A DNA stretch of 64,000 nucleotides from Callipepla californica brunnescens (lineage: Eukaryota; Chordata; Aves; Galliformes; Odontophoridae): contig JALIRH010000035.1 of assembly GCA_023055505.1 (NCBI GenBank), forward strand, positions 2,722,382-2,786,381. Reading direction: 5' to 3'. Positions 47,601 through 59,600 of the stretch are shown piece by piece. Each line of letters starts with the position of its first letter. Position 1 is the stretch's first letter. The position numbers and the translations under genes were made by a program. Below the pieces are notes generated by a model. The model saw only the letters and a program-made list of their open reading frames with translations. It made no database searches and had not been told where the DNA came from.

Positions 47601-50600
47601 GCGTTGAATGATCAGATGAAAGCAGTTCGGAAAAGGAATGAGACTTCTGTTATTGACCAAATTGGAGAGGACTTGCTTTCTTGGGTAAATTCCATTTTTA
47701 TTCTTGAAAACACATTTCAGAAAATGACCAACAGTGTCAGAGGTTAATGAAGGTAATTCCCAGCTAATGGGAACTGAAGGTCTGAGAGCTGTTAACTTCT
47801 GTGGAGCCAACACAGAGCTTAGGGGAGGAGGTTCACAGAAAAGCAGAAACAGCTCAAAGGGTTTTCATTTGACGAGAGGTAGGAGAAAAGAAGAAGAAAG
47901 CATTTCTTTCAGTGCACTAGTAAAGCAGGAACATAGTTTTGGAGACGTAAAATGACAGCAGGATTTTGGAAAGTGTAATAGCACCATTTACTGCAGTAGC
48001 ATTGAAATAAGCCTCAGGTCACCTCTGGTGCTGTTGAAGATATTTTAAAATCCTGATTTCCAGTCGTAGAATTTGCGTAGCTGAGCCTCCTCACATTGAT
48101 AACACTGTTGCAGCCTTTGTTTCAGATTTGAGATCCAAACGATGGGAGCAGGAGCGATGTAAAAAACCTCTTTGGTTTTTTCAGTCTCTCCTGGGAGTCT
48201 CCTGTTTTGTTGTTTATTTTCAAGCCTACTTAATGTGGGATTGAAGATTGATCTGCTTATTCTTTTCAGATGTTCGTGCAGAGGTCTCTTGTGATTTATA
48301 TTTCTGTAATCCTACCGTTTGTCTAGTGTCCCAGAAAAAAGGGGAAGAAAATGAAAATCAGATGTGGCTGGTAGTGAAAAACCTCGTTCAGTTCTCCCCT
48401 GTGTGTTGTGAAAAGCAAAAAATAGCTTGTGCATTCGTTTTTGAGCAAGCTAAAGCGAGCTAGACCATACAGATGTGATCATTACATGTGTCTGACTAGG
48501 GTCTGGCTAAGTAGGTAATATGCAAAAGTCAAAACCAGAATCTCATTCTGCAGAGTGAGTATTTTCAGGAGTTGCTTTGCTTCATCATGAATTGGGCAGT
48601 AGGAATGGGAAGAGTTGCAGTGATAGTGTATCTGTCTGTCATGTGTGGCACTTTCCCCTTTCCTGCCCTCCTTTCCCCTTTCCTGCCCTCCTTTCCCCTT
48701 TCCTGCCCTCCTTTCCCCTTTCCTGCCCTCCTTTCCCCTTTCCTGCCCTCCTTTCCCCTTTCCTGCCCTCCTTTCCCCTTTCCTGCCCTCCTTTCCCCTT
48801 TCCTGCCCTCCTTTCCCCTTTCCTGCCCTCCTTTCCCCTTTCCTGCCCTCCTTTCCCCTTTCCTGCCCTCCTTTCCCCTTTCCTGCCCTCCTTTCCCCTT
48901 TCCTGCCCTCCTTTCCCCTTTCCTGCCCTCCTTTCCCCTTTCCTGCCCTCCTTTCCCCTTTCCTGCCCTCCTTTCCCCTTTCCTGCCCTCCTTTCCCCTT
49001 TCCTGCCCTCCTTTCCCCTTTCCTGCCCTCCTTTCCCCTTTCCTGCCCTCCTTTCCCCTTTCCTGCCCTCCTTTCCCCTTTCCTGCCCTCCTTTCCCCTT
49101 TCCTGCCCTCCTTTCCCCTTTCCTGCCCTCCTTTCCCCTTTCCTGCCCTCCTTTCCCCTTTCCTGCCCTCCTTTCCCCTTTCCTGCCCTCCTTTCCCCTT
49201 TCCTGCCCTCCTTTCCCCTTTCCTGCCCTCCTTTCCCCTTTCCTGCCCTCCTTTCCCCTTTCCTGCCCTCCTTTCCCCTTCTGAGACCAGTGGTGCTACG
49301 TGTCCTTATATCTGTTAACAAATCCTCCTGCTGATTTTGGGTGCGTCTAATTTTGACTTCCATGACTTTCTGGTGCAGTTCAGTGGAGCAGCAGAGGAGA
49401 AGCTGAAGCACGCCACTGCCACATTCTGCAGTAACCAGCCCTTTGCTCTAGAGGTCATAAAGTCCCGTCAGAAGAAGGACTCTCGTTTCCAGACTTTCGT
49501 GCAGGTGAATTTTCTGCAGGGCTTTGAGCTGTCGGTGTGGGACGGCGAGGGGCTTTAGATGGAGTTGTTGCAGTTAATGAGATTGCACTTCGCATTGTCT
49601 TCAGATTGTGATACACAATGTCCTGCTGGAATGAAGGAAAGCACACGCTGCCCCAGGCAGCACATCACATCTCACTTGGGTGGCTGTCTCCCAAGGATGA
49701 GTGCTTCCGTGAGCAGCACTGCTTATAGCAGTGCAATTTTGATGTATACTAAAGTCAGAAGACAGATACTGTAAACCTGCCCACCAGGAAAGGGACTTGA
49801 ATACTTGTGGCATTTGGAGAGGAGAACATTATCTTCATTACCACCGGCTGGGAAGAACTGCAGTAATACAAAGGTTGACGTTATTTTGAAAAATGTACTG
49901 TAGTTTTGCTATAGCATGAAGAGCTAAACTGATATCTTCCCTGTCTGGCAGTGACTGAGATTGATTGGAGATGGTGCCAGGCCTCTGCGCAGTAATGAGG
50001 GAAGGAAGCCACTGCTTTGTGAGCCCTTCCTATACGTAATTGCACATCGAGAAGGGATGTATTGTCTGAGTGATAGATCTTGGCATTTCTTGTCTTGTAT
50101 TTAATTACCAGAAAGTGAAGCAATAGGCGTTTACGTGATGAATAGATGTTACACGTTCAGGTAATTATAGCCTTAATAAAAATGACAAATGCAGTTATTG
50201 TGCTGTTTAATTTTAGGATGCTGAGAGTAATCCCCTGTGTCGCCGCCTGCAGCTGAAGGATATCATTCCAACAGAGATGCAGAGGTTGACAAAGTACCCC
50301 CTTCTGCTGGATAACATTGCAAAGTACACAGGTAAAGCATTTCCACTAGGTAGCCAGTGGTTGGTGCTTGTGTCTCAGCAGGTTTGCTGAGCAGATGTGA
50401 TTTCAGTGCATGGATTGAAGGGCAGCTGAATTTTACTGGTCAGTGCTCTCGTTGTGATCTCAGTGCTGCCTTCCTCGCAGGAGGACAGGTGAAATAAATT
50501 ATTTTAAAATATGTACAATTAAAAAAAAAAGTCTTTTTTTTTCCCCTCAAACTCGTTTTCCTTCTTATGAAAAATAAGAAGGGCAGGGGGATTTAGTTTG

Positions 50601-53600
50601 GAATAGGGTTACATATAATCACTTAAACATAGTCTTGAAAGAGGTGGAAGCTCAAGTTTTGAAGGTGAAGCTACTCTGCTCATGAGGTTACTCACAAAGC
50701 AGCTCGACTTGCTGGTAGTAAGAAAAACAGGAATTCCTGACATTCTCCTTTCTGCCTCCAGTGTCTGCTTCTTAATTTTTGCACTGTTACCATTTGTTAC
50801 CTGTCTTCAATTATTATGACCACTAAACTGAAGAAAATGTTTCCTCTGCACGCTCACGTTCCCGATGGTGTGTGAGTACACAGCAGTGTCAGAAGGCAAA
50901 CAACAGAGGAAAAGGAGCGAGCATCATTTAACTCCTCCTTATTCATGCTCTGATAAACTAAAACTCGAGGAGCTGACACGTCGCCTCTGTGCTGTTGTTT
51001 TTGAGTAGTCATTGGCATGCTTCTTCTTTCTGTAATTTTGTAGACGTGTTTAACTCCTTTCTACAGTGTTGAAGGAAGGAATCCAATCACTGGAGATGAT
51101 ACTTCATTTGTTTCAGTGAATTGATTTTCAGTAATAAATATGCTCAGACAAAACACACTTTTTCTTTCTTCTTTCCCACACCAAGATAGCTAATCAGGCT
51201 ATTAAGAGAAAACGCATTTAAATGGATTCCAATTTCCATGTAGATGCACTTAAGGGAGAGAAAAAGAATAAGATCTTCCAATAGCAGAAATCCCTGGTCG
51301 TCCATTGCCAACAAAAAGATGCAAAGAACGGAGAATCTGATAAAAACTCATCAAGTTATGCAGTTATTTAAACAAGCATGGATGGATGGAGGACACAGCT
51401 CTGAGCAAGGAAGAAAGAAATGAAAGCACCGTAGAATCTAAGCCAGACTCATGCAGTGCTGAGGCTGCTTCTTAAGCAGAGAACAAAGAGCAGATAACAC
51501 AGAACAAACTGATTTTAAGATTTCCTCATTATTGACCAAAGGGTTATGGTGTTCTAATCAGTCCTCCATGGAGTTTGTTCACAATTCCCAATAGGTGGGA
51601 AAAAATGAGTGCTCAGATTCCTATCTCACCTCCACCCCAAAAGTCTGATATAAAATGAACTTGGTCTCGAAAACTGGCAGGCTGTTAATGTGATATTAAC
51701 TAAGAACTTGAAGCAGTTTGAACTTGGAAAGAAACACTGTCCCACACAACAGAGGCTGACAGAATCCTGATGCAGCTTTCATCATCTGTCATATCTGTGC
51801 AGCACTGTGGGAAGCTGCCGTGTTCTTGCAGGGGTTTGAGCTCAGGTGCTGTGTGCTGCCCTGAAAGTCACCCCCAGTGTAACAGGCAGAAAGGATTCAT
51901 AACAGCACGAAATGCCTTTTCACGTTTACTAGCTGATAACTGTTGCAGTGTAATTTCATCACTCGTGAAAGAAAAACACTGTGTAAGTCTCTCTAATCAT
52001 AATTAAGGAAGCCTGTGACACTCCATTATCCTTGATGAACTTGTTTAATTGCCAGTTAGCTACATAGGTAATGTGGATTGTGTTAGTGAGAACTGATGGG
52101 GCTCACCTGTGCCTGTCTGGGTTTGATCTAGAGGCACTGGAAAGGGAATTGCTGCGTGCTGTTGCTGTAGCAGTGGGCTGGTTTTTGGAAGCACTTTGTG
52201 GTCAGCAAGCAGCATGACATCTGTGGCCTCTCCATCCTTTATCAGAGAGAGTTATTGCATTTCCCTGTTGTCTTGCAGAACTGCCTGAAGAGAAGGAGAA
52301 AGTGAAGAAAGCAGCAGATCATTGCCGTCAGGTCCTCAACCACGTGAACCAGGCTGTCAAGGAGTCAGAGAACAAGCAGGTGGGAGCTGAATGGGGGTAG
52401 CATCAGGGTCAGGGTGAAGGGAAGCAGGCTGTGTAACGTGGCTGGGATCTCTGCACAAGTGTGACCGTATATTGTGCTTAAAGGTGCTCTGTAGCACAAG
52501 TATTCCCACGAGAGCAGGAATCCCAAGCGTTTGGGAACGCAGGGAGGTACTTGTGGCTGCCTGCTGTCTGACTCTGCTGAGTTCTGTTAATCAGAGTGGC
52601 CATTTGCAATGGTTTTTGTTTTCTGCAGCATCTGGAAGATTATCAGCGCCGTCTTGACCTGTCCTACTTAAAGCAGTCTGAGGATCCCATGATGGATGAG
52701 TTCAGGGTAAGTGGCAGCACTGAAGCAATTGCTCTGTGCATCACGATTGCAACACCGTTGCTCCATCTGTGGCTCTTCCTATTACATCTTTGGCTGTACA
52801 ATCAAATATCCTTTGGAGGTAAATCTTCAGTTTTGCTGTCTTCCTGAGGATCTCGTGAATGTAACCACATGGTTCTCCACATAGGAGTGCTGGTGGATCC
52901 TGTAAGCTTAGTGAGATACCAAGTGGGTGTTCATGTTTTGATACTTTGACCGCTGCCTGTGCCAGTCCTCCTTACAGGTTGTGTTGTTTATTTATCACTG
53001 CTTTATATTCCCCAAAGTCAGTGTGTATTCAAAGACATTTTTATGTGCTGACTTGTCTATAAAGCTATATCCTGTAATCTTCCACAAATAAACCCACAAG
53101 CATTTAGTTAGGAAATGAAGAACTTACTGGCAGTTATGAAAGCTTGCTGTTATTGATTGTAGACTGAGACTTGGAAGGAATGACTTGTGAAAATTGTCAC
53201 TTCTACTTGCCTGCAGATCTAAATGTCACAAGCACTGAAATGACTGAAGAATCCATTGACATTATAAAGTCCATCAGATCACTGGAATGCTTTTTATATC
53301 AGCATGTCATTCGTAGGCATACTTGACTTGCAAATAGAGAGCTGAGGCATTAACCAGTTGTAATACTGGAACTGCAGACTGTGTATGGGCTATTGGAGAA
53401 AACCCTGGAGATCAGATGACTTTCTAATGCCTTAAGAACTCGACTTAGGGACAAAATTCTCCACGTAGCCAACTCAAACATCATCAAAAGAGCAGTGAAT
53501 GAGGAAGAGCAACAACAGACACCTGTCACAAGATGTTGGTGTACGAGCATGCCTTGTTTCTGCTCTGAGGTTCTTTTTCCACACTGGGTTTAGCTGTTCA

Positions 53601-56600
53601 AACTGAAGCACCTATGGGTCTCCTTCCTTCTTACCCTCCCATGCTTTACCATTGCTTGCTTTTATAAACATTTCACAGTGCTACTTTTTTTTCCCTTCTT
53701 CCTCCTGCTGACAGAACTTGGATCTCACGAAGAGAAAAATGCTTCACGAAGGACCTCTGACTTGGAAGGTTAATCGTGACAAAACCATCGGTGAGTCCTC
53801 CTTGTCAGCTGATGTGGAGTTGAGTTTGAGTGTGCTTGCTGAGAGGGAGGGAGAGAGAAAGCATTTCTGCACTTTCCAATTATGATTCGTACTGCCACCT
53901 ATAACGACGTGTCTGTGTTTCTCAAAGCTGATTAAATCATTCTTGTCAATTCTGAAATGTGCTGGAGTGTCATTAAGGCCATGCAGGGACGCAGCAGTCA
54001 GTCGTGAGATGATCCAATCCCATCTGTAGCTCTCTGCTGTAGTTTTGATGAGGAAGATTTGCAAGCTTTGCCTAGAATGGCATAGCACTGATTAGTGCCT
54101 CTGCATGAGTAATCAAAAATGCAGCCTTTTTTCTTTCTGCAGGGGTGTGATAGAAAACCATGAATCTTTAACTCGTTCTGGGTTCTTTTATGCCCCGTGC
54201 AGATCTCTACACTCTGCTTTTGGAGGACATTCTGGTGCTGTTGCAGAAACAAGATGATAAGCTGGTCTTGAAGTGTCACAGTAAAATCTTGGCGTCGACA
54301 GCTGATAGCAAGCACACCTTCAGTCCTATCATCAAACTGAACACTGTTCTGGTTCGTCAGGTGGCAACAGGTCAGTGTAACCAACTGCAAGAGCAGAGGA
54401 GGACACAAAAATGAGGGTTAGAGCAGTTGAGGAGAGGTGTTTTTGTCTAGAGTTCCCGAGTAGAACATGGAAAAATGCGTAGGCTTAATTCTTGGTTGTC
54501 CAACACCTTGCTCAGTAGCACTGCGTGAGCTGTTTTAACTTCTCTGCATTGGTAATAACCTTTTTAGGCATGGCTTGAGTTATAAATAGACTTCTGTGTT
54601 CAAGCAGTCTGGTTTTATTAGATGAAAGGTTCCCTAGAAATGATAATTACTATGAGGGAAATCTGTTCCAGAGTAGTTTGGGCAGAAATGGCTCTTTTCT
54701 TTCAGGACTAACAGTCAGATTTCCTGGGCAGGAAAAGATCTATCTGTACATGATAGCACTGTAGGATTATTTCATGATCTGTTCTTTTACTGCATCTGGA
54801 TGGGGGTTGTATCCAGTCCTAGGAATTTCAGGGAGCTTTGCACGACAAGACATGGCAATGAAATGCGTCCCTCTTTGTGTTGCTCCAGATAACAAAGCTT
54901 TCTTCGTCATCTCCATGTCAGAAAACGGTGCTCACATTTACGAGCTGGTGGCACAGACAGTTTCAGAAAAGAACGTGTAAGTAATTGGTTTGGATCCATC
55001 TGCTGCTTCATTCGTTGTACCTGAGAGAGCTTTTGTGTCTGCTTCTGTGTAGTAACTGTGCAGGTGTTCACAAGTTACCCGAAATCATTTGTGTGATATG
55101 TAGAAACAGTTGTAGTGTGCCACGTATGAAAGGAATCAGTGCTACGTGGAAGGTTACGTAATGCTTGCATTTATATTTACACATAAATAGAACTCAGCAG
55201 CTCCTGCTAAGGTCCTGTCACTCATTTCCTTCTGCTGGAGCATCCTGGTGAGGTGAGCATTGTGCTGTGCTGCTTCGCTCGTGGCTGCAAGGTATTACAG
55301 AGGCACTGACTGTAACAGGATTTAAAAAAACAACAGGATTAGACGTTTCTGTTGATAAGAAAAGCAGTAATTGTATTAGCAGGATTTAGAAAGTGTTAAA
55401 TGGAGCAGTATCCGTTATGCCTCACATCTTGCATGTTTTTATGTGGTGTTTTTATGCAGATGGCAGGACCTTATAGCTCAGATGGCAGGGAATGTGAAAA
55501 TGGAGAGCAGCAGAAGAGTGATTCCATTACCACAGTCGGGACCTGGCGAGTAAGTAACAGCAGCTGGAGGAGGAAGGGCTGCTTCTTGTGTCAGCCAAGG
55601 CAGTGATTGGCATGCAGCACTCAAACAACATGTACTTTTAGTCACCTGTATCTTTCTTCCCTGCAGAGAAGAGCGTGAAGAAGAGGAGCAGCAGAAGCTC
55701 AAAGACCAGCATGACATTCCTGCCAGCAGCCTTCAGAGCCCAGGTAGTGCTGCAGTCCGGGTAGAGGCCGTTGGTAAATTGGATACACAGAGTGCAGATG
55801 TGCCAAGGCACGTTCCTCGCGTCCTGGAGCGTTGATGTTTTTTGTGGAGTGAAACAATTTCTCTACAAGTCATGTAAAGAAATGATACTGAAGCTCCTGG
55901 AAACATAGCTCTTAACTGTTCCCATTGTAAATCACAGAAAAAGATTGGTTTTCTCCCTGGAAATGAACAGCCTTTTACAAAGCCTGTGCTCAAGAACTAT
56001 TCTTTACCGTTTTCAGAGGTTACAAGAAGTGGAATTTTCTGCAGTTTAACATCAAACTTGACACAGTTGTTCAACCTGAACGTGTGTTTTCTGTTTTCTA
56101 GACAAAGATCTGGGCCTAGACTCCCCGTTGATACTGAATGCTCAGACTTCACCCACCATGTCTGAAAAATCCGAGGTGGAAAGTCTTCTTGTGACAGAAA
56201 GGCAGTTTGATAAAGTGCAGCAGGCAGACCTGGCACTTAAGGAGTCTTCCCCGTGCTACGAGCACACAGCGACCAATTTACCTTCAGTATCAGGAGGGCA
56301 GTGGGCTTTGGATGCATTAAGGAACCGTAAGTACCTGCGAGCGTTGCTTTGGAGATGGAATTTGTTAGGTCGACCTTCTGAGCTAGAATAATTTTAATGC
56401 CCCTTTCTATTAAATAAGATTTTTCTCTGGGCCGTAGATGACAGCATGGCAAATCAAAGTGAATCTGACACGAAGGAATTCTGAGTTCTGAATGCATAGC
56501 ACCAGTCCCTTTGGTCATAGGCATCTCTCTGCATTGCTGTTGGTTTTTTTTTCTGTTTTTTTTTTTCCCACTCACAGCACCAGGGGTGCAGAACAGGAGG

Positions 56601-59600
56601 GGTTGGTTGAGTTGCAGACATCTTTCTTTTGCAGAATCATGCAGATTGGGGTTGGAAGTTTTACACGAGCTCTGCAAAGTCTGGATTCAGGTTTTCTGAG
56701 GAGCTGGCTGTGATCAGATTGGTACTTGTCTGTGCTGATGAACGGATAATTCTGCAGAATTGTTTGGAGGTTTTGAAGCACTTCCTCTGTTCTGCAGTGT
56801 ACCTTTTTTTCAGAGGAAGAAAGCAGGGCTGTGCAAGCCACTTGATCAGACCCAGCATTCTAATTCCTCGCGTTTCTAAATACAGCTTCCTAAAATTTGA
56901 ATGAAATCATTAATCCGTGTATCTCTGCCTGGCAATTCGGAAATGGACACCAAGTCCCTGAATTGCACTTGAAGGGAATACTCTGTACTGCTTCTCTGAG
57001 GGTCATTAGCTGTCACTAGAATGCAGAGCATTCATATCCTTGGCCCCAGTTCCCTTTTCTCTCTCTCTCTTCTCTCCAAGTAATTACAGTCCTCTGCAAT
57101 CTAACGTTTTACCTCGGATCTTCCGATCCATTTTCTAGGATTCAGAGCCCTTTCTAATGGTGAATGCTGTACAGATGTTCTTAGTGCTCATTTTCAGAGA
57201 CCAACGATAAGAGGATCTCAGCCTGTGGGGTGTATACAGGTGGCATTAGTGACCCAGCATCTCTTGGCCGTGCAGATGCAGTGGGGCAGCCTCTAACAGC
57301 AGATGTGGGTCTCGTGTTTTGACAAGGGCCTTCCCCTTAGCTGAGGGACTGCTGCACTGTGTGAGCCCGTGGATTTTCTTGGGTGTTGTGCGAGCATTAC
57401 GTGGCAAGAAGTGCACTTGTGCTCTTGGCAGTGTGATATTTGTGCAAGGAACAATGCGTCCTTAATACGAAGTGTTTGGTTGGGATAATTTGAGAGCTAA
57501 AGGGATGTGGGTTGAAGTTCAGATAAGAATAAATTTACATGAAATTGCAGGGAAGATTTTGGATCTGTCATTTCGACATCTAGTGGAACATCCTGAGAGT
57601 GCCACTTCCAAGTCGGGGTCCCACTGTTACTGCCTTTGTATTTTGGTTCATTTGGAGGGGGGGGAACACACAGACACCCACCTGCCCTCCAGCCCAGGTG
57701 CTGGACAGCTTCAGCAGATGATTCCTCTGTTTGTCCCAAGCAAGGTGGAGCTTTGAACTGATGTATTTGCCCTTCCTTGTAAGGTGAAATGTGGAATAAG
57801 GCGTCGGTACAGTGCTTCAGACCTTCTCTTTATTTTCACCCCTCTCTCCCCTCCTGAGAGCAGTGAGAGGTCTGGCTGCTCCGGGACCTCTCTTTTTGAA
57901 AGAGAGCACTTTATTTCTGCTTCTGTCGCTGCTGTGGAGCACATGGTCTGGAAAGCTTTGCCAATGTTACCTCTGCTTGCAGTGGACTTGCTGAAGAAGC
58001 TGCTGGTCCAGCAGCTTGGCTTTGCTGAGAAGGGGACCCTTGAAGACCGGCAGCGCTTTCCCAGGTTCAGGACCGTCTCTCAAGAGGCCCAAACGGAGAG
58101 CAGAAGTGAGCTTGGACTTCAGCACTCCGACGATAACAAACTTCACCAGCCTGGAGCAGACCCCATGCTTCCAAGAAGCGGAACTAACGAGCCCACGGCT
58201 AATTATGGCCTCCGGACTTCAGCTGAATCTCCAGCTCCAGGGGATGCCATGCAGCTGGGGGTGAGAGACCCCAGACCCAGCAGTAACTTAGCGATGGACC
58301 GCATGAGTATGAACCTGGAGGTCTCTGGAGCAGAGCTGGAAGGGGTGGGTGCTGATGAGAGTGGGGAACATTTTTTTGATGCCCGAGAAGCTCACAGCGA
58401 TGAAAACCCATCTGAAAGCGAGCTAATGGAAAGGAAGGAGGAGGAGGATGTGCAAATACGGATCTCAGGTGAGCTTGTTTCCTTCCCTGATCAAATGGCA
58501 GTCTCTCCCAGCTGAATACCGGAGGCTTGGGTTCAGTTTTTAATAGGGAATACTAAAGAAAACCGCAGTGTGTTTTCCTAGGGAAGCTTCGTTTGCTGAT
58601 GCAGTTTAGGACGTTTATTTAAAGTTAGTTCTTTAGTCCTTGACAGTCATTTTAGCCTAGAAAAGAGCTGAGCAAACATGTACCTAATGAATTTTCTATT
58701 TTATGAAAGAAGAAACCAAAATCCTGTGGGGTTAATACGCTGTGACAAACTGTATTTACAGAGGCCTGGGCACAATGCAGGCTCTTGATTGCTATTGCCA
58801 CTGGACCGTGTTATCTCTCAGCTGACGGTTGGAACCTGTAGGAAAAATATTTTCCCTGCAGGCAAAGCATTGCTTTAGTCCATACACAGAGCCATGGCTC
58901 AGGCTATTTTGTAGTGATTGAGTTGGCTTCCCCTGATTGAGCTTTGGAAGGGAAGCTTACAGTTCAGCTTGGCACTGCAATTGTCTGCAGCGACCTCGCC
59001 CCGGGTCTGAAGCTCTTAAAAGCTTATTATTATTTCCGTTATTATTACATATGCTATATTTGGCAGTTGCCTGAGCATCTCAAAACGTCTCTCTTCTACC
59101 CTTCAAGAAGGTTGTGGAGCTGTTAACTCAGCAGAAAGGCAGCAGCTGTAAGCACCTTCATGGGACTTTGCACACTTTGCATTTGGAAAGTCCTGTGATT
59201 TTTTGATCAGCCGAAGTGGTGACCCTGCACTAAATTTAGCACACGAGCTTATCCCGTGCGTGTTACAGTGCAAGGAGGCACTAGCAGGTAGTAGGTTCTT
59301 GAAATCTCCTCTGAAAATACGCTTTTATTTAAGAATTGGATTCTCTTGTAAGCCAGTTTGTGACCATCCAAACTCTGCCTTCCAAGCATGCACTGGAAAT
59401 CATTCGTCTTTCCCTGAGTTTCAGAAACACTTTAAATTATTAAAAGGGGGCCAACAACGTGAAGCATCTGATCACTTGTCCCTGCTCACGCTGTTTGCTT
59501 TCGTAACGAAATCAGATTGACCTGTTCTCAGTCGGATCTGCTTTCGTGTGCAAGCTGTAATGCTGCAGAGAAATTACTTAATGCAATTCCATTGCTGGAT

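Noticed and set aside
48482..49411. 309-codon open frame on the minus strand and three plus-strand frames over 48572-49334 as genes
   Set aside because: They are translations of the 20-bp minisatellite, which has no stop in any frame. There is no homology, splice signal or regulated start.
57784..57982. Extension of exon 38 upstream, in frame
   Set aside because: The acceptor at 57981-57982 gives the conserved junction ALRN-LDLL. The upstream residues do not resemble LARG. It could be retained intron but not normal coding sequence.
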